A stretch of DNA of 64,000 nt from an uncultured Atopobium sp. (GTDB lineage Bacteria; Actinomycetota; Coriobacteriia; Coriobacteriales; Atopobiaceae): the NCBI GenBank assembly GCA_938045565.1, contig CALIAZ010000002.1, positions 62,001 to 126,000 of the forward strand, read 5' to 3'. Positions within the stretch are counted from its first letter, which is position 1. Each line of letters begins with the position of its first letter. The notes beneath the pieces were generated by a model, which was not told the origin of the DNA, made no database searches, and was given only the letters and a program-made list of their open reading frames with translations. The translations under genes were made by a program, and so were the position numbers. Positions 25,848 through 34,490 of the stretch are shown piece by piece.

Positions 25848-27236
25848 CTACCTAAACAGCAAATGAAGGATATCGTTTCTCAGTGCAACAACAAATACAA
25901 ACAGGAAAAACGCCAGTCCAATGTAAGACAAAATGTTTTGAATTTTGATAGACAGAGGCTTTCTGATAATCACCTGAATTACCTCAATCAGAATTTTTCC
26001 GCCGTCAAGAGGTGGAATAGGTAAAAGATTCATAAAGCCAAGGGACATAGAAATGGCTGCTACCAGCATAATAAGGGTCGAGAAACCCTCTGCAGCAGCT
26101 TCTGAAGCCATCACAGAAATTCCCACAACAGAAGACGACTGATTGAGAACTTCCATGGTTTGCGTTGGAATGAGCAGTCTTAGGGCAAACTGTCCAACCT
26201 GCGCAGCATACGATACAGCTGCGGCAGACGCATCAATAAACGAGAAGTGATACATGGTCATTACGGGCGACACGCCAATGATCTTATCGTCAGGACGTAA
26301 AGCAGGCTTAATGGTAGTTTGAAGCTGAATGCCACCGCGATCATAGGTGACAGGAATATCAGTTTTACCTGCAGACATTGCATTCTTGATAGCTGCAGTA
26401 AGGTCTTCCCAGGTATGAACCTCTACCTCGTTAAACGTAAGAATGGTATCTCCGGCAGTAAGGCCTGAAATAGCTGCCAGAGAGCCAGATTCAACTGAGC
26501 CCAACTGTGCCTTGTTTTGTGCAGCAGGAATGCCAACAAACATGAGTGAACCTACGACCAGCACAAAGGCAAGCGCAATATTAACCAGGGGTCCGCCTAA
26601 AATCATAAGCAGACGCTTGGGAACAGTTGCGCCAACGTAGGTATGAGCCTTCTCTTGTACAAAGAAGTCCTGAGCAGACATCTGTGGAACTCGAGGCTCC
26701 CCTGCCACCGTTGAGCCTTCCAGCTCAAAATTATGACCGCGGTCATACTCGCAGCGCAGCTCAGCGTCTCGTGCAAGCGTCTGGAACGTAACGTGCGCCA
26801 GCTCATCTGACTCGGACTCTTTGACAAGCTCAATGGAACCCCAGTCCGCCAAGGTATACAGCAGATTGTAGGCGCGCTCATCCTCGCAGTTAAGCTTTGC
26901 TGCAAGCGTGCCAACCTCAAGTGAACCTGCCTCCTGAACGCTCATCAGAGCCTGAGGCAGAAGCTCATCAAGCTGACCTTCCATGCCGCAGATACGCGTA
27001 TAGCCACCAAAAAGAAGCGGTGTTACGCCAACCTCGGTACCGTATTTTTTGCTCTTGTGAGAAAGCTTGTACTTGAACGGCATGCCCAAGAAGAACTCAG
27101 TGACACGAACGCCACACAGGCGAGCCATACCGTAATGGCCAGCCTCATGAACAAATACAAGAAGCGAAAGGACCAAGAGTCCCCAAAAAATTGGTGAAAG
27201 AACAGCTAACAAATTCACAAAATTCCTATCCCACAA
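25848..27236 (-). CDS. rseP: RseP-type site-2 protease with an inserted cytoplasmic domain
   Basis: An intramembrane zinc metalloprotease: HEAGH at residues 30-34, PDZ domain at about 235-300, and LPIPPLDGGK in the late helix, with four membrane segments. Regular members cleave anti-sigma factors and signal-peptide remnants. Between GGYTRICGM (residue 85) and the conserved VPKRLLMILGGPLVN (about 205) the protein has roughly 100 extra residues. Part (about 95-145) looks like a winged helix (LEVGTLAAKLN ... ADWGSIELV), the rest is acidic. That loop faces the cytoplasm in canonical RseP. Length is 462 against about 340-450 in the family. The dxr-rseP-ispG-proS order supports the identity. Confidence 0.92.
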   Translation of the reverse strand: MWDRNFVNLLAVLSPIFWGLLVLSLLVFVHEAGHYGMARLCGVRVTEFFLGMPFKYKLSHKSKKYGTEVGVTPLLFGGYTRICGMEGQLDELLPQALMSVQEAGSLEVGTLAAKLNCEDERAYNLLYTLADWGSIELVKESESDELAHVTFQTLARDAELRCEYDRGHNFELEGSTVAGEPRVPQMSAQDFFVQEKAHTYVGATVPKRLLMILGGPLVNIALAFVLVVGSLMFVGIPAAQNKAQLGSVESGSLAAISGLTAGDTILTFNEVEVHTWEDLTAAIKNAMSAGKTDIPVTYDRGGIQLQTTIKPALRPDDKIIGVSPVMTMYHFSFIDASAAAVSYAAQVGQFALRLLIPTQTMEVLNQSSSVVGISVMASEAAAEGFSTLIMLVAAISMSLGFMNLLPIPPLDGGKILIEVIQVIIRKPLSIKIQNILSYIGLAFFLFVFVVALRNDILHLLFR

Positions 27237-28413
27237 AAGAGCGAGCTAAAGCTCGTGCTTCTGCGTCTACAAGCGTCAATTGTTGAAGGTCTTCTACCCT
27301 TTGGACATGAGAGGCATTCATGGTCTCTGCAACAATGCGCTCGATATCAAGAAATGAACATCTTCCTCGCCTAAATGCATGATTAGCAACTTCATTAGCA
27401 GCATTCATGATGCATGGAAGCGTTCCACCAACAGTTCCCGCGTGACGAGCAAGAGCTAAGCATCCAAAGGTCTTCTCGTCAGCATAATCTCCTGTAAGAG
27501 GAGCAGTCTCTTGCCACTCAACCGGCTGAGCAATTGCTGGCCAGCGGTGCGGATAGCTCAGAGCAAACTGGATTGGCAGCCTCATGTCAGAGGCTCCTAG
27601 CTGCGCCTTTACGGAGCCATCCACAAACTCAACCATAGAGTGGATTCGGCTCTGACGATGTACCAGTACCTCCAGCTTGTCCATTGGAGTATCAAAGAGA
27701 TGATGGGCTTCAATGAGCTCAAGACCTTTGTTTATGAGCGTTGCACAGTCGATGGTGATCTTGGCGCCCATCTTCCAGGTTGGATGCGCCAAAGCGTCGT
27801 CGGCCGAGACATGCTTGAGCTGCTCACGAGAATATCCGAAGAACGGACCACCAGAACAGGTGAGCCAAATCCTCTGGATGTCAGCGGGGTTCTCGCCAAT
27901 AAGGCACTGGAAGATGGCGCTGTGCTCGGAGTCAACAGGAATGAGCTGACCAGGCTTAACCAACGGCATCAGAAGGTCTCCGCCAACAACAATGGACTCC
28001 TTGTTGGCGTATGCCAGCACCTTGCCAGCCTTTACAGCGGCTAGACCAGCGTAAATGCCAGCCTCTCCCACTACTGCGTTGACTACGCAGTCAACCTCAT
28101 CCAGCTCAGCGAGCGCTTGAACTGCCTCGGGGCCAAAGCTTGCTTTGCAGCCTTGTGGCAAGCTGTCGAGAAGAGCGTTGCCCTTGACACTTGCATCGGC
28201 AAAAGCAACATATTTGCAGTTGAACTCATTTGCTGCCTTCACGGCAAACTCAGCCGACGACCTTACCGCAAGGGCAACTACCTGCACCTTTTGCGGAAAA
28301 TGACGGCATACATCAAGCGTCTGCATGCCCACAGAGCCCGAAGCTCCAAGGACAGCAACACGCAAAGGCTCATGCCTAGCGGCACGAGGCGCAGTGTCTT
28401 CAAAAATGCTCAA
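27226..28413 (-). CDS. dxr: 1-deoxy-D-xylulose 5-phosphate reductoisomerase
   Basis: Dxr makes MEP, the committed step of the pathway, with NADPH. The NADPH fold VLGASGSVGMQTLDV, the ANKESIVVGG loop, SEHSAIFQCL with metal-binding Glu and the C-terminal AANEVANHAF are visible. It has 395 residues. It overlaps rseP by 11 bases and lies three bases after cdsA, so translation of the three is likely coupled. Confidence 0.97.
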   Translation of the reverse strand: MSIFEDTAPRAARHEPLRVAVLGASGSVGMQTLDVCRHFPQKVQVVALAVRSSAEFAVKAANEFNCKYVAFADASVKGNALLDSLPQGCKASFGPEAVQALAELDEVDCVVNAVVGEAGIYAGLAAVKAGKVLAYANKESIVVGGDLLMPLVKPGQLIPVDSEHSAIFQCLIGENPADIQRIWLTCSGGPFFGYSREQLKHVSADDALAHPTWKMGAKITIDCATLINKGLELIEAHHLFDTPMDKLEVLVHRQSRIHSMVEFVDGSVKAQLGASDMRLPIQFALSYPHRWPAIAQPVEWQETAPLTGDYADEKTFGCLALARHAGTVGGTLPCIMNAANEVANHAFRRGRCSFLDIERIVAETMNASHVQRVEDLQQLTLVDAEARALARSFVG

Positions 28414-28416
28414 AAC

Positions 28417-29445
28417 CTATGCTCCAAACGGCAGCGCAATAGGAAGCTTGACCTGGCTAAAGAGCACGGCAAGCTGGAAGAGAAGAAACGCCGCCATAGT
28501 TCCAAAAATCATCGAATCGGTTCTATCAAGCAGGCCACCATGACCAGGCATAATTGAACCGGAGTCTTTAAGTCCTACGCCTCGCTTAATACGAGACTCA
28601 AAGAGGTCTCCCACAACAGAGAAAATACCCTCAGTTACGCCAAAGAGCAGGGCAAACAGTGGATTCATATCAATTGCACCAAACACAGCAATCAAGAACC
28701 ACACCAGCATTGAGCCTAAAAGACCACCGTAGAAGCCTTCCCAGCTCTTATTTGGAGAAATTCTTGGCGCCAGTTTATGCTTGCCAAATTTAGATCCGAA
28801 CAAATATGCAAAAGAATCGTTAGCCCACACAGAGAGCATGACGGCAAGCGTGATCCAAGGAATAGAAAAACTAGGCTCTGTAGACCTCAGCAGCACCACC
28901 GTTGAAAGCGAGAGTGACGTATACAGAGGTCCAAAGGCCGTAACAGCCACGTCTGCAAGGTTTGCTCGCGGAGTAAAGACATACCAAAGTCCGCAAAGAA
29001 TAATCAAAAGCAGAGAAAATACCAGCGGAAAGACATGGCCAAAATACGCAATTATGGGAAAAATAAGCGAGAAAACAAGGCCAAGAGGCTCGTTTGGCAT
29101 GCGTCCACCCATACGACAAATGTGGAAGAACTCAGAGCAGCACAGCCATCCCATACCAGCAATCAAAACAATGGTGGCTTCTTTGCCCACAAAAAGTGCA
29201 GCAAGCACAATAGCTGCATAGACTACGCCAGACAGAGTTCTGGTCAAAAGCTTTTCGGTGACGCCACGAACTCGCTGGCCCATGAGGTTACCAGCGGATC
29301 TCTGTAGCTCTTTAAGCGAGCGACGAATCTCCAGCTTTTCAATCTGTCTATCAATTCCAACACTACCTGTTTCTTCAGGATTTAACTGAGAGTCAGCGTC
29401 GATCCTGGAGGAAGGCTTTTTGGAATCGCGCGTATTGTCCACCAC
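28417..29445 (-). CDS. cdsA: Phosphatidate cytidylyltransferase
   Basis: CdsA makes CDP-diacylglycerol from phosphatidic acid and CTP in the membrane. The protein has 342 residues: a charged N-terminal 75-residue extension, then about eight membrane helices and the C-terminal signature around RIKRGVGLKDSGSIMPGHGG and LDRTDSMIF with the Mg-binding Asp. It starts on the base where uppS stops. The long hydrophilic N-terminal extension is more than most relatives carry and is probably cytoplasmic. Confidence 0.95.
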   Translation of the reverse strand: MVDNTRDSKKPSSRIDADSQLNPEETGSVGIDRQIEKLEIRRSLKELQRSAGNLMGQRVRGVTEKLLTRTLSGVVYAAIVLAALFVGKEATIVLIAGMGWLCCSEFFHICRMGGRMPNEPLGLVFSLIFPIIAYFGHVFPLVFSLLLIILCGLWYVFTPRANLADVAVTAFGPLYTSLSLSTVVLLRSTEPSFSIPWITLAVMLSVWANDSFAYLFGSKFGKHKLAPRISPNKSWEGFYGGLLGSMLVWFLIAVFGAIDMNPLFALLFGVTEGIFSVVGDLFESRIKRGVGLKDSGSIMPGHGGLLDRTDSMIFGTMAAFLLFQLAVLFSQVKLPIALPFGA

Positions 29446-30224
29446 TATTTCACTCCTCCGAATCGCCTCTCGCGACTCTGATAGTCCTTAATGGCGCGCA
29501 AAAAATCCCACTTAGAGAAGTCAGGCCAGTAAGTTTGCGTAACATACAGCTCCGAGTAAGCCAGCTGCCATAGCAAATAGTTAGAAAGCCTCAGCTCTCC
29601 TGACGTGCGAATCAAAAGGTCTGGATCAGGAAGTCCTGCTGTATAGAGGTTCTTCTCAAAATCTGCTGGAGTCACCGAGTCAGCAGACACGCTGCCCTCA
29701 GCAATTTGGTTGGCGAGAAGAACAGCTGCCCTGGTTAACTCTGCGCGGGAGCCATAATTGACCGCAAGCGCAAACGTCATACCAGTGTTTTGTGCGGTCT
29801 CATCAAGTCCGCGCTGAAAGGTCTTGCGAGTCTTCTCTGGCAAAGCCTCAAGGTCACCAAAGAAACGCAGCTTAACGTTTTCTTGGTGGAACAGTGGAAG
29901 CTCTTTAAGCAGCGTCTCTGCAAACAGGCGCATGAGCAGATCAACCTCACGCTGAGGGCGCTTCCAGTTTTCTGTAGAGAACGCATAAACCGACAGAACG
30001 TCCAATCCAAGGCGCACACTTGTAGTAACAGCCTTGCGCAAAGAAAGAACACCAGCCTTATGACCTTCGGTTCTGTCAAGTCCGCGAGCTGTAGCCCATC
30101 TACCGTTTCCATCCATAATGATGGAAACGTGAGGCGGAATAGTTTCTAAATTGATATCAGAAAGACTGATATCTTCTGGTGCGTCAGAGAAATACTGGAC
30201 GAGTTTGTCTGCATCAAACTGCAC
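29445..30224 (-). CDS. uppS: Undecaprenyl diphosphate synthase
   Basis: A cis-prenyltransferase making the C55 lipid carrier for peptidoglycan. Visible are IIMDGNGRWATARG with the catalytic Asp, GHKAG, AFSTENWKRP, the NYGSRAEL segment and the C-terminal DLLIRTSGELRLSNYLLWQ with RxR and Ser. It has 259 residues. It receives isopentenyl units from the MEP enzymes in the same operon. Confidence 0.97.
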   Translation of the reverse strand: MQFDADKLVQYFSDAPEDISLSDINLETIPPHVSIIMDGNGRWATARGLDRTEGHKAGVLSLRKAVTTSVRLGLDVLSVYAFSTENWKRPQREVDLLMRLFAETLLKELPLFHQENVKLRFFGDLEALPEKTRKTFQRGLDETAQNTGMTFALAVNYGSRAELTRAAVLLANQIAEGSVSADSVTPADFEKNLYTAGLPDPDLLIRTSGELRLSNYLLWQLAYSELYVTQTYWPDFSKWDFLRAIKDYQSRERRFGGVK

Positions 30225-30770
30225 TTAAATCTCCATGATTTCTGAAGTCTTGGTCTTAAGAAGAGTCTCAATCTGTGCAATATAGGTATCGGTTAGCTTC
30301 TGAATACCGTTCTTCTCGCGTTTCTGATCGTCCTCAGAGAGCTCCTCATCGCGCTCAATCTTGCCGTTAACGTCACGACGAACGTTACGAACAGCTACGC
30401 GAGCCTCTTCAGCAATCTGAGAGCACTCTTTAGCAAGCTCACGACGGCGCTCCTCAGTTGGCATTGGGAAAGGAAGCCTAATAGCGGAGCCGTCATTGGA
30501 TGGAGTAATGCCAAGGTCAGAAGTCTCAATGGCCTTCTCGATGCTCTTAAGAGCGGTCTTATCCCATGGCTCTACAACCAGCATAGATGCCTCTGGAACC
30601 TTAATGGCTGCAAGCTGAGAAATTGGAGTTGGCTGGCCATAGTAGTCAACCTTAATATGATCAAGCGCATGTGGATTTGCGCGACCAGTACGGACGCGGC
30701 CAAAGTTATTCTTAAGTGCCTCGATGCACTTCTCCATAGACTGCTTAGCTTTATCAGAATGAACGCTCAT
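30225..30770 (-). CDS. frr: Ribosome recycling factor
   Basis: Frr splits ribosomes after termination together with EF-G. The 181-residue sequence begins with a short helix, then RTGRANPHALDHIKVDYYGQ, the PLPFPMPTEERRRELAK-like segment (RLPFPMPTEERR) and the VRNVRRDVNGKI helix. It is a few residues shorter than the usual 185. Its start overlaps the last base of pyrH. Confidence 0.97.
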   Translation of the reverse strand: MSVHSDKAKQSMEKCIEALKNNFGRVRTGRANPHALDHIKVDYYGQPTPISQLAAIKVPEASMLVVEPWDKTALKSIEKAIETSDLGITPSNDGSAIRLPFPMPTEERRRELAKECSQIAEEARVAVRNVRRDVNGKIERDEELSEDDQKREKNGIQKLTDTYIAQIETLLKTKTSEIMEI

Positions 30771-31519
30771 TAGTCCTCCTCAACGACAGTGGTACCGACT
30801 TCTTCTCCGGAAATTGCCTTCATGAAAACGCCTTCAGACTGCATGTCAAATACAAGAATTGGCATCTTATTGTCTTTGCACAGCGCAATTGCTGCAGCGT
30901 CCATAACCTTAAGTTCTTTAGCGAGAACATCTTTGTAAGTGACGGTGTCATACTTAACTGCATTTGCATGAGTAACAGGATCGCAGTCGTAAATACCATC
31001 TACCTTTGTTGCCTTCATCAGTGCCTCAGCACCAATCTCGCAAGCGCGAAGAGCTGCAGCCGTATCAGTGGTGAAGTAAGGGTTACCTGTACCAGCAGCA
31101 AAGATAACAATACGGCCCTTCTCAAGGTGTCTAATAGCACGACGGCGAATATAAGGCTCTGCAACCTGAGCCATGGAAATTGCGCTCATAACGCGGCAAT
31201 CCATGCCGTTGCGCTCAAAACAATCCTGAAGCGAGAGAGCGTTAATTACGGTTGCAAGCATGCCCATGTTGTCACCCTGGGCACGATCCATACCAGCTGC
31301 TGCCTGAGAAACGCCTCTAAAAATGTTTCCGCCACCAACAACAATGGCAATCTGAACACCAGACTCCCAAACAGGTTTGATTTCTTTAGCAAGCATCTCT
31401 GGAATTGAGGGGTCAATACCAAAGGATTGCTCGCCCATCAATGCTTCACCAGAAAGCTTTAAAAGTACTCGTTTGTATTTAGCTGAAGACAAAGCTTCCT
31501 CGCTCTCTCCGTTTGCCAT
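30770..31519 (-). CDS. pyrH: UMP kinase
   Basis: Bacterial UMP kinase of the amino acid kinase fold. [42 protein letters not shown] and the [12 protein letters not shown] loop are visible. I place the start at the ATG at 31519 because upstream residues in the same frame have no similarity and cross the tsf terminator. No Shine-Dalgarno sequence precedes it, and a likely -10 lies only ten bases upstream, so the mRNA may be nearly leaderless. It opens the pyrH-frr-uppS-cdsA-dxr-rseP-ispG-proS series. Confidence 0.95.
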   Translation of the reverse strand: MANGESEEALSSAKYKRVLLKLSGEALMGEQSFGIDPSIPEMLAKEIKPVWESGVQIAIVVGGGNIFRGVSQAAAGMDRAQGDNMGMLATVINALSLQDCFERNGMDCRVMSAISMAQVAEPYIRRRAIRHLEKGRIVIFAAGTGNPYFTTDTAAALRACEIGAEALMKATKVDGIYDCDPVTHANAVKYDTVTYKDVLAKELKVMDAAAIALCKDNKMPILVFDMQSEGVFMKAISGEEVGTTVVEED

Positions 31520-31529
31520 AGTTGTAATA

Positions 31530-31538
31530 ATTTTAACA
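31530..31538 (-). promoter_or_regulatory. Candidate extended -10 promoter of pyrH
   Basis: On the minus strand TGTTAAAAT lies ten bases before the pyrH ATG and just below the tsf terminator. No clear -35 exists. Initiation seven bases below would leave a 5' leader of only a few bases. Confidence 0.45.
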
Positions 31539-31570
31539 AACGACACCGTAAGTTTTGCAGGAATCGCGTT

Positions 31571-31601
31571 AAAAAAAGAGCCGGTTGAAGACAACCGGCT
31601 C
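31571..31601 (-). terminator. rpsB-tsf terminator
   Basis: A perfect 10-bp stem GAGCCGGTTG/CAACCGGCTC (31578-31601) with loop AAGA followed by seven Ts on the minus strand. It separates tsf from pyrH. Confidence 0.95.
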
Positions 31602-31623
31602 AAAATAATTGAAGTAAAAAGTC

Positions 31624-32496
31624 TTACTCTTCACCAAAAGCAAAACGTACGAAGCTGACAATCTTTACCTCGTCGTCAACCTTCTTGGAGAGCAGCTTTG
31701 CGTACTCAGAAATGGTCATATCTGGGTCCTTAACAAATGCCTGCTCAGTAAGGACATACTCCTTGTAGTACTTCTCGAGACGACCATAAGCCATCTTCTC
31801 CTGAATAGCCTCAGGCTTGCCGGACTCAGCTGCCTGTGCCTTGTAAATGGAGAGCTCGTGATCAACGATGTCCTGTGGAACATCCTCACGGCGAGCAGCA
31901 ACTGGAGCAGCTGCAGCTACCTGCATTGCAACATCGTGTGCAAAGTTCTTGAAGTCCTGAGACTCAGCGGTCTCTGGCTTGTTGAACTCAAAGGTAACAA
32001 TGTCAGCAAGCTTGCCACCAAGGTGGATGTAGCTAGCAAGAGCGCCGTTTGCAGCCTCAACACGCTGGAAACGAAGAACGCGCATGTTCTCGCCGATGTT
32101 GTGGATCTTATCGGTGATTGCCTCGTCAACAGTCTCGTCGCCAAGCTTTGCAGCCTTGAGCTCCTCAACGTCAGCTGGGTTGCTCTCAACGACAACTGCA
32201 GCAAGATCGCCAGCAAAGCCGGTGAACTGTGGGTTTGTACCAACAAAGTCAGTCTCGCAGGAGAGCTCGAGGATTGCGCCAGTCTTGCCGTCTGGGCTGA
32301 TGAAAGTAGCAATGGTGCCCTCGTTGGTGTCGCGGCCAGCACGCTTAACTGCCTTAGCAACGCCCATAGTACGAAGGATGTCTACTGCCTTTTCAATATC
32401 GCCCTCAGCCTCGACGAGTGCCTTCTTGCACTCCATCATAGGAGAGCTGGTCATATCACGAAGCTGCTTAACAAGTGCTGCGGTAATCTCTGCCAT
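31624..32496 (-). CDS. tsf: Translation elongation factor Ts
   Basis: EF-Ts exchanges GDP on EF-Tu. The 290-residue protein starts with the UBA-like helix ([20 protein letters not shown]) and the conserved [27 protein letters not shown] follows, and the core dimer-like repeats continue to the C-terminus with [10 protein letters not shown]. It follows rpsB after 55 bases, a universal pairing, and precedes a strong terminator. Confidence 0.97.
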   Translation of the reverse strand: MAEITAALVKQLRDMTSSPMMECKKALVEAEGDIEKAVDILRTMGVAKAVKRAGRDTNEGTIATFISPDGKTGAILELSCETDFVGTNPQFTGFAGDLAAVVVESNPADVEELKAAKLGDETVDEAITDKIHNIGENMRVLRFQRVEAANGALASYIHLGGKLADIVTFEFNKPETAESQDFKNFAHDVAMQVAAAAPVAARREDVPQDIVDHELSIYKAQAAESGKPEAIQEKMAYGRLEKYYKEYVLTEQAFVKDPDMTISEYAKLLSKKVDDEVKIVSFVRFAFGEE

Positions 32497-32551
32497 GTTT
32501 TCCTCCCAAAAATCTACTGAATAACTAAATTATTTGACCCGTTGCTAAGAG

Positions 32552-33292
32552 TTACTCAGCAGCTGGGGTCTCGGACTCAGCGCCCATCTCTTCAGCAGAA
32601 ATCTGCTCCTTGCCGCTACCTGCAAGAATTGCGTCTGCAGCAAGCTGGCACATAAGAGAAATGGAACGAATAGCATCGTCATTTGCAGGAATGCCGTAAT
32701 CAACAACATCTGGATCAGAGTTGGTGTCAAGCAGGGAGACAACTGGAATGTGAAGGCGGTTTGCCTCACGGATTGCGTTCTCCTCACGCTTGGAGTCAAC
32801 AACAAAGAGAGCCTGTGGAAGAGAAGTCATATCACGGACGCCACCGAGGTTAAGCTGAAGCTTCAGAAGCTCCTTGTTCTTAAGAGCCTGCTCCTTCTTA
32901 GGAAGAGCTGCCATACGGCCATCCTCTACCATTGCCTCAAGCTCCTCAAGGCGCTTAATGCGGGAACGCATGGTGACAAAGTTGGTAAGCATACCGCCAA
33001 GCCAACGCTGGTTGATGTAAGGCATGTTTGCACGAGCTGCCTCAGTAGCAATTGGCTCCTGAGCCTGCTTCTTAGTGCCGACGAAGAGAACGCGGCCACC
33101 CTTAGATGCAACATTCTTCAGGAAAGTGTAAGCAGCGTCTGCGCCAAGCATAGTCTGCTTAAGGTCAAGAATGTAAATGTCGTTGCGCTCACCAAAGATG
33201 TATGGCTTCATCTTAGGGTTCCAACGACGAGTCTGGTGACCATAGTGGCAACCAGCATCCAGAAGAGTCTGAATAGTAATCTTTGCAGCCAT
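32552..33292 (-). CDS. rpsB: 30S ribosomal protein S2
   Basis: S2 is identified by TIQTLLDAGCHYGHQTRRWN, GERNDIYILDL, GTKKQAQEPI, NQRWLGGMLTNF and VVSLLDTNSDPD. I use the ATG at 33292 (MAAKI), which lies in a good GGAGGT context; an in-frame ATG four codons earlier is possible. It has 246 residues with a short acidic C-terminal tail. Its mRNA leader of about 150 bases is described separately. Confidence 0.97.
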   Translation of the reverse strand: MAAKITIQTLLDAGCHYGHQTRRWNPKMKPYIFGERNDIYILDLKQTMLGADAAYTFLKNVASKGGRVLFVGTKKQAQEPIATEAARANMPYINQRWLGGMLTNFVTMRSRIKRLEELEAMVEDGRMAALPKKEQALKNKELLKLQLNLGGVRDMTSLPQALFVVDSKREENAIREANRLHIPVVSLLDTNSDPDVVDYGIPANDDAIRSISLMCQLAADAILAGSGKEQISAEEMGAESETPAAE

Positions 33293-33404
33293 TTTTACCT
33301 CCATTGGTTGTTCCTCCGTACGAGTTCAGACCTTGTTAAAACCACCCAACACCTGGCTTAGCGTTAGGCACCACGGCAAACAAGTAGTCGTACGTGCGAT
33401 TTTG

Positions 33405-33478
33405 TGCTGTTTGGTAACAGCATGTTGTGCTTCTACACAACTTTTGAAAGTATAACAGGAAAACAAGGGCTGCGTCTA
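33405..33478 (-). promoter_or_regulatory. rpsB promoter and structured leader
   Basis: Minus-strand promoter: -35 TAGACG (33473-33478), 18-base spacer, -10 TATACT (33449-33454). Directly after the start point come two hairpins, GTTGTG/CACAAC (33424-33441) and TGCTGTT/AACAGCA (33405-33422), standing side by side with two shared bases or fewer between them. rpsB leaders in other bacteria bind S2 for autogenous control; this could be such a site, by analogy. Confidence 0.6.
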
Positions 33479-33563
33479 TAAAGAATTTAGACCATAACCT
33501 CTACAAATACTGTGCAAATACATCTAAATTCCAAGTGCAAGACCTTCTGCAACAAAGCACGGT

Positions 33564-34490
33564 TTACTTTGACCTTGGATGAGCTGCTTTTGCCGCTTCT
33601 TTGAGCCTATCAACCGACAGATGCGTATACACCTGCGTAGTTGAAAGTGACTCATGGCCCAAAAGTTCCTGCACAATACGCAAATCTGCCCCGCCACCAA
33701 GAAGCTCTGTGGCATATGTATGTCTCATGGCATGCGGTGATAGTGAGCTGTCTAGTCCTGAAGCCGCTAAATACGACGAGAAAACCTTGCGCAAAGAATC
33801 TGCGCTCATGTCATTTCCTCTTACAGAAATAAAGAGAGCCGAATGCGTGCGACTTGTTTTGTCTTTTAACAAGAGCGTAGGACGAGAAGACCTAAGGTAC
33901 TTCTTAAGCCACTCAATCGCAGACTCATATAACGGAACAATTCTCTCTTTAGAGCCTTTACCAAAGAGGCGTACTGTTCCATTTTGTAAATCAATCTGCT
34001 CAAGCTTAAGCGTTGCTACCTCAGAAATACGAGCTCCTGTTGCATACAAAAACTCGAGAAATGCTCTATCCCTCAGACCTACCGCTGTTGAGGTATCACA
34101 TGATTCCAACAGTCTGTTTACATCAGAGTCAGTCATGGTATGTGGAAGATTGCGTGGCGCTCGAGGATTGCTAAGTGCAAGAGCAGGATCAGTAGCAATC
34201 AGTTTTTCTCGCTGCATCCACTTATAAAAACCACGTAGCGCAGACAAGTGCCTATTAAGCGTTTTAGCTGAATATTGAGCTTGTTTGAGGTAAGCCAAAT
34301 ACAAGCGAAGGCTTCTGTGATCAACCTTAGTTACCTCAACGCCTTCCCTGCTGCACCACTGCTCAAATGCTAAAAGATCAGTTTGATATGACCTTAAAGT
34401 ATTCTCAGAAAGATTTCTAACCTTGCTTAAATACTCAATAAATTGTTCAACGTGACTTACCTGCACTTTAGAAATGCCCACATTAATCAC
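33564..34490 (-). CDS. xerC: Tyrosine recombinase XerC
   Basis: XerC/XerD recombinases resolve chromosome dimers at dif. The 308-residue protein has an N-terminal SAM-like core-binding domain (residues 10-95) and the full catalytic set: Arg154, Lys178, His253, Arg256, His279 and Tyr288 (TQVYTH). It overlaps the trmFO end by eight bases, and trmFO-xerC beside dprA is the Firmicute codV-type arrangement, hence XerC rather than XerD. I see no attachment site or phage gene nearby, so it is a housekeeping recombinase, not an integrase. Confidence 0.9.
   Translation of the reverse strand: MINVGISKVQVSHVEQFIEYLSKVRNLSENTLRSYQTDLLAFEQWCSREGVEVTKVDHRSLRLYLAYLKQAQYSAKTLNRHLSALRGFYKWMQREKLIATDPALALSNPRAPRNLPHTMTDSDVNRLLESCDTSTAVGLRDRAFLEFLYATGARISEVATLKLEQIDLQNGTVRLFGKGSKERIVPLYESAIEWLKKYLRSSRPTLLLKDKTSRTHSALFISVRGNDMSADSLRKVFSSYLAASGLDSSLSPHAMRHTYATELLGGGADLRIVQELLGHESLSTTQVYTHLSVDRLKEAAKAAHPRSK

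Noticed and set aside
33564..34490. Tyrosine recombinase as phage or island integrase
   Set aside because: Standard XerC length and neighbourhood (trmFO-xerC), with no attachment repeats, phage genes or tRNA nearby.
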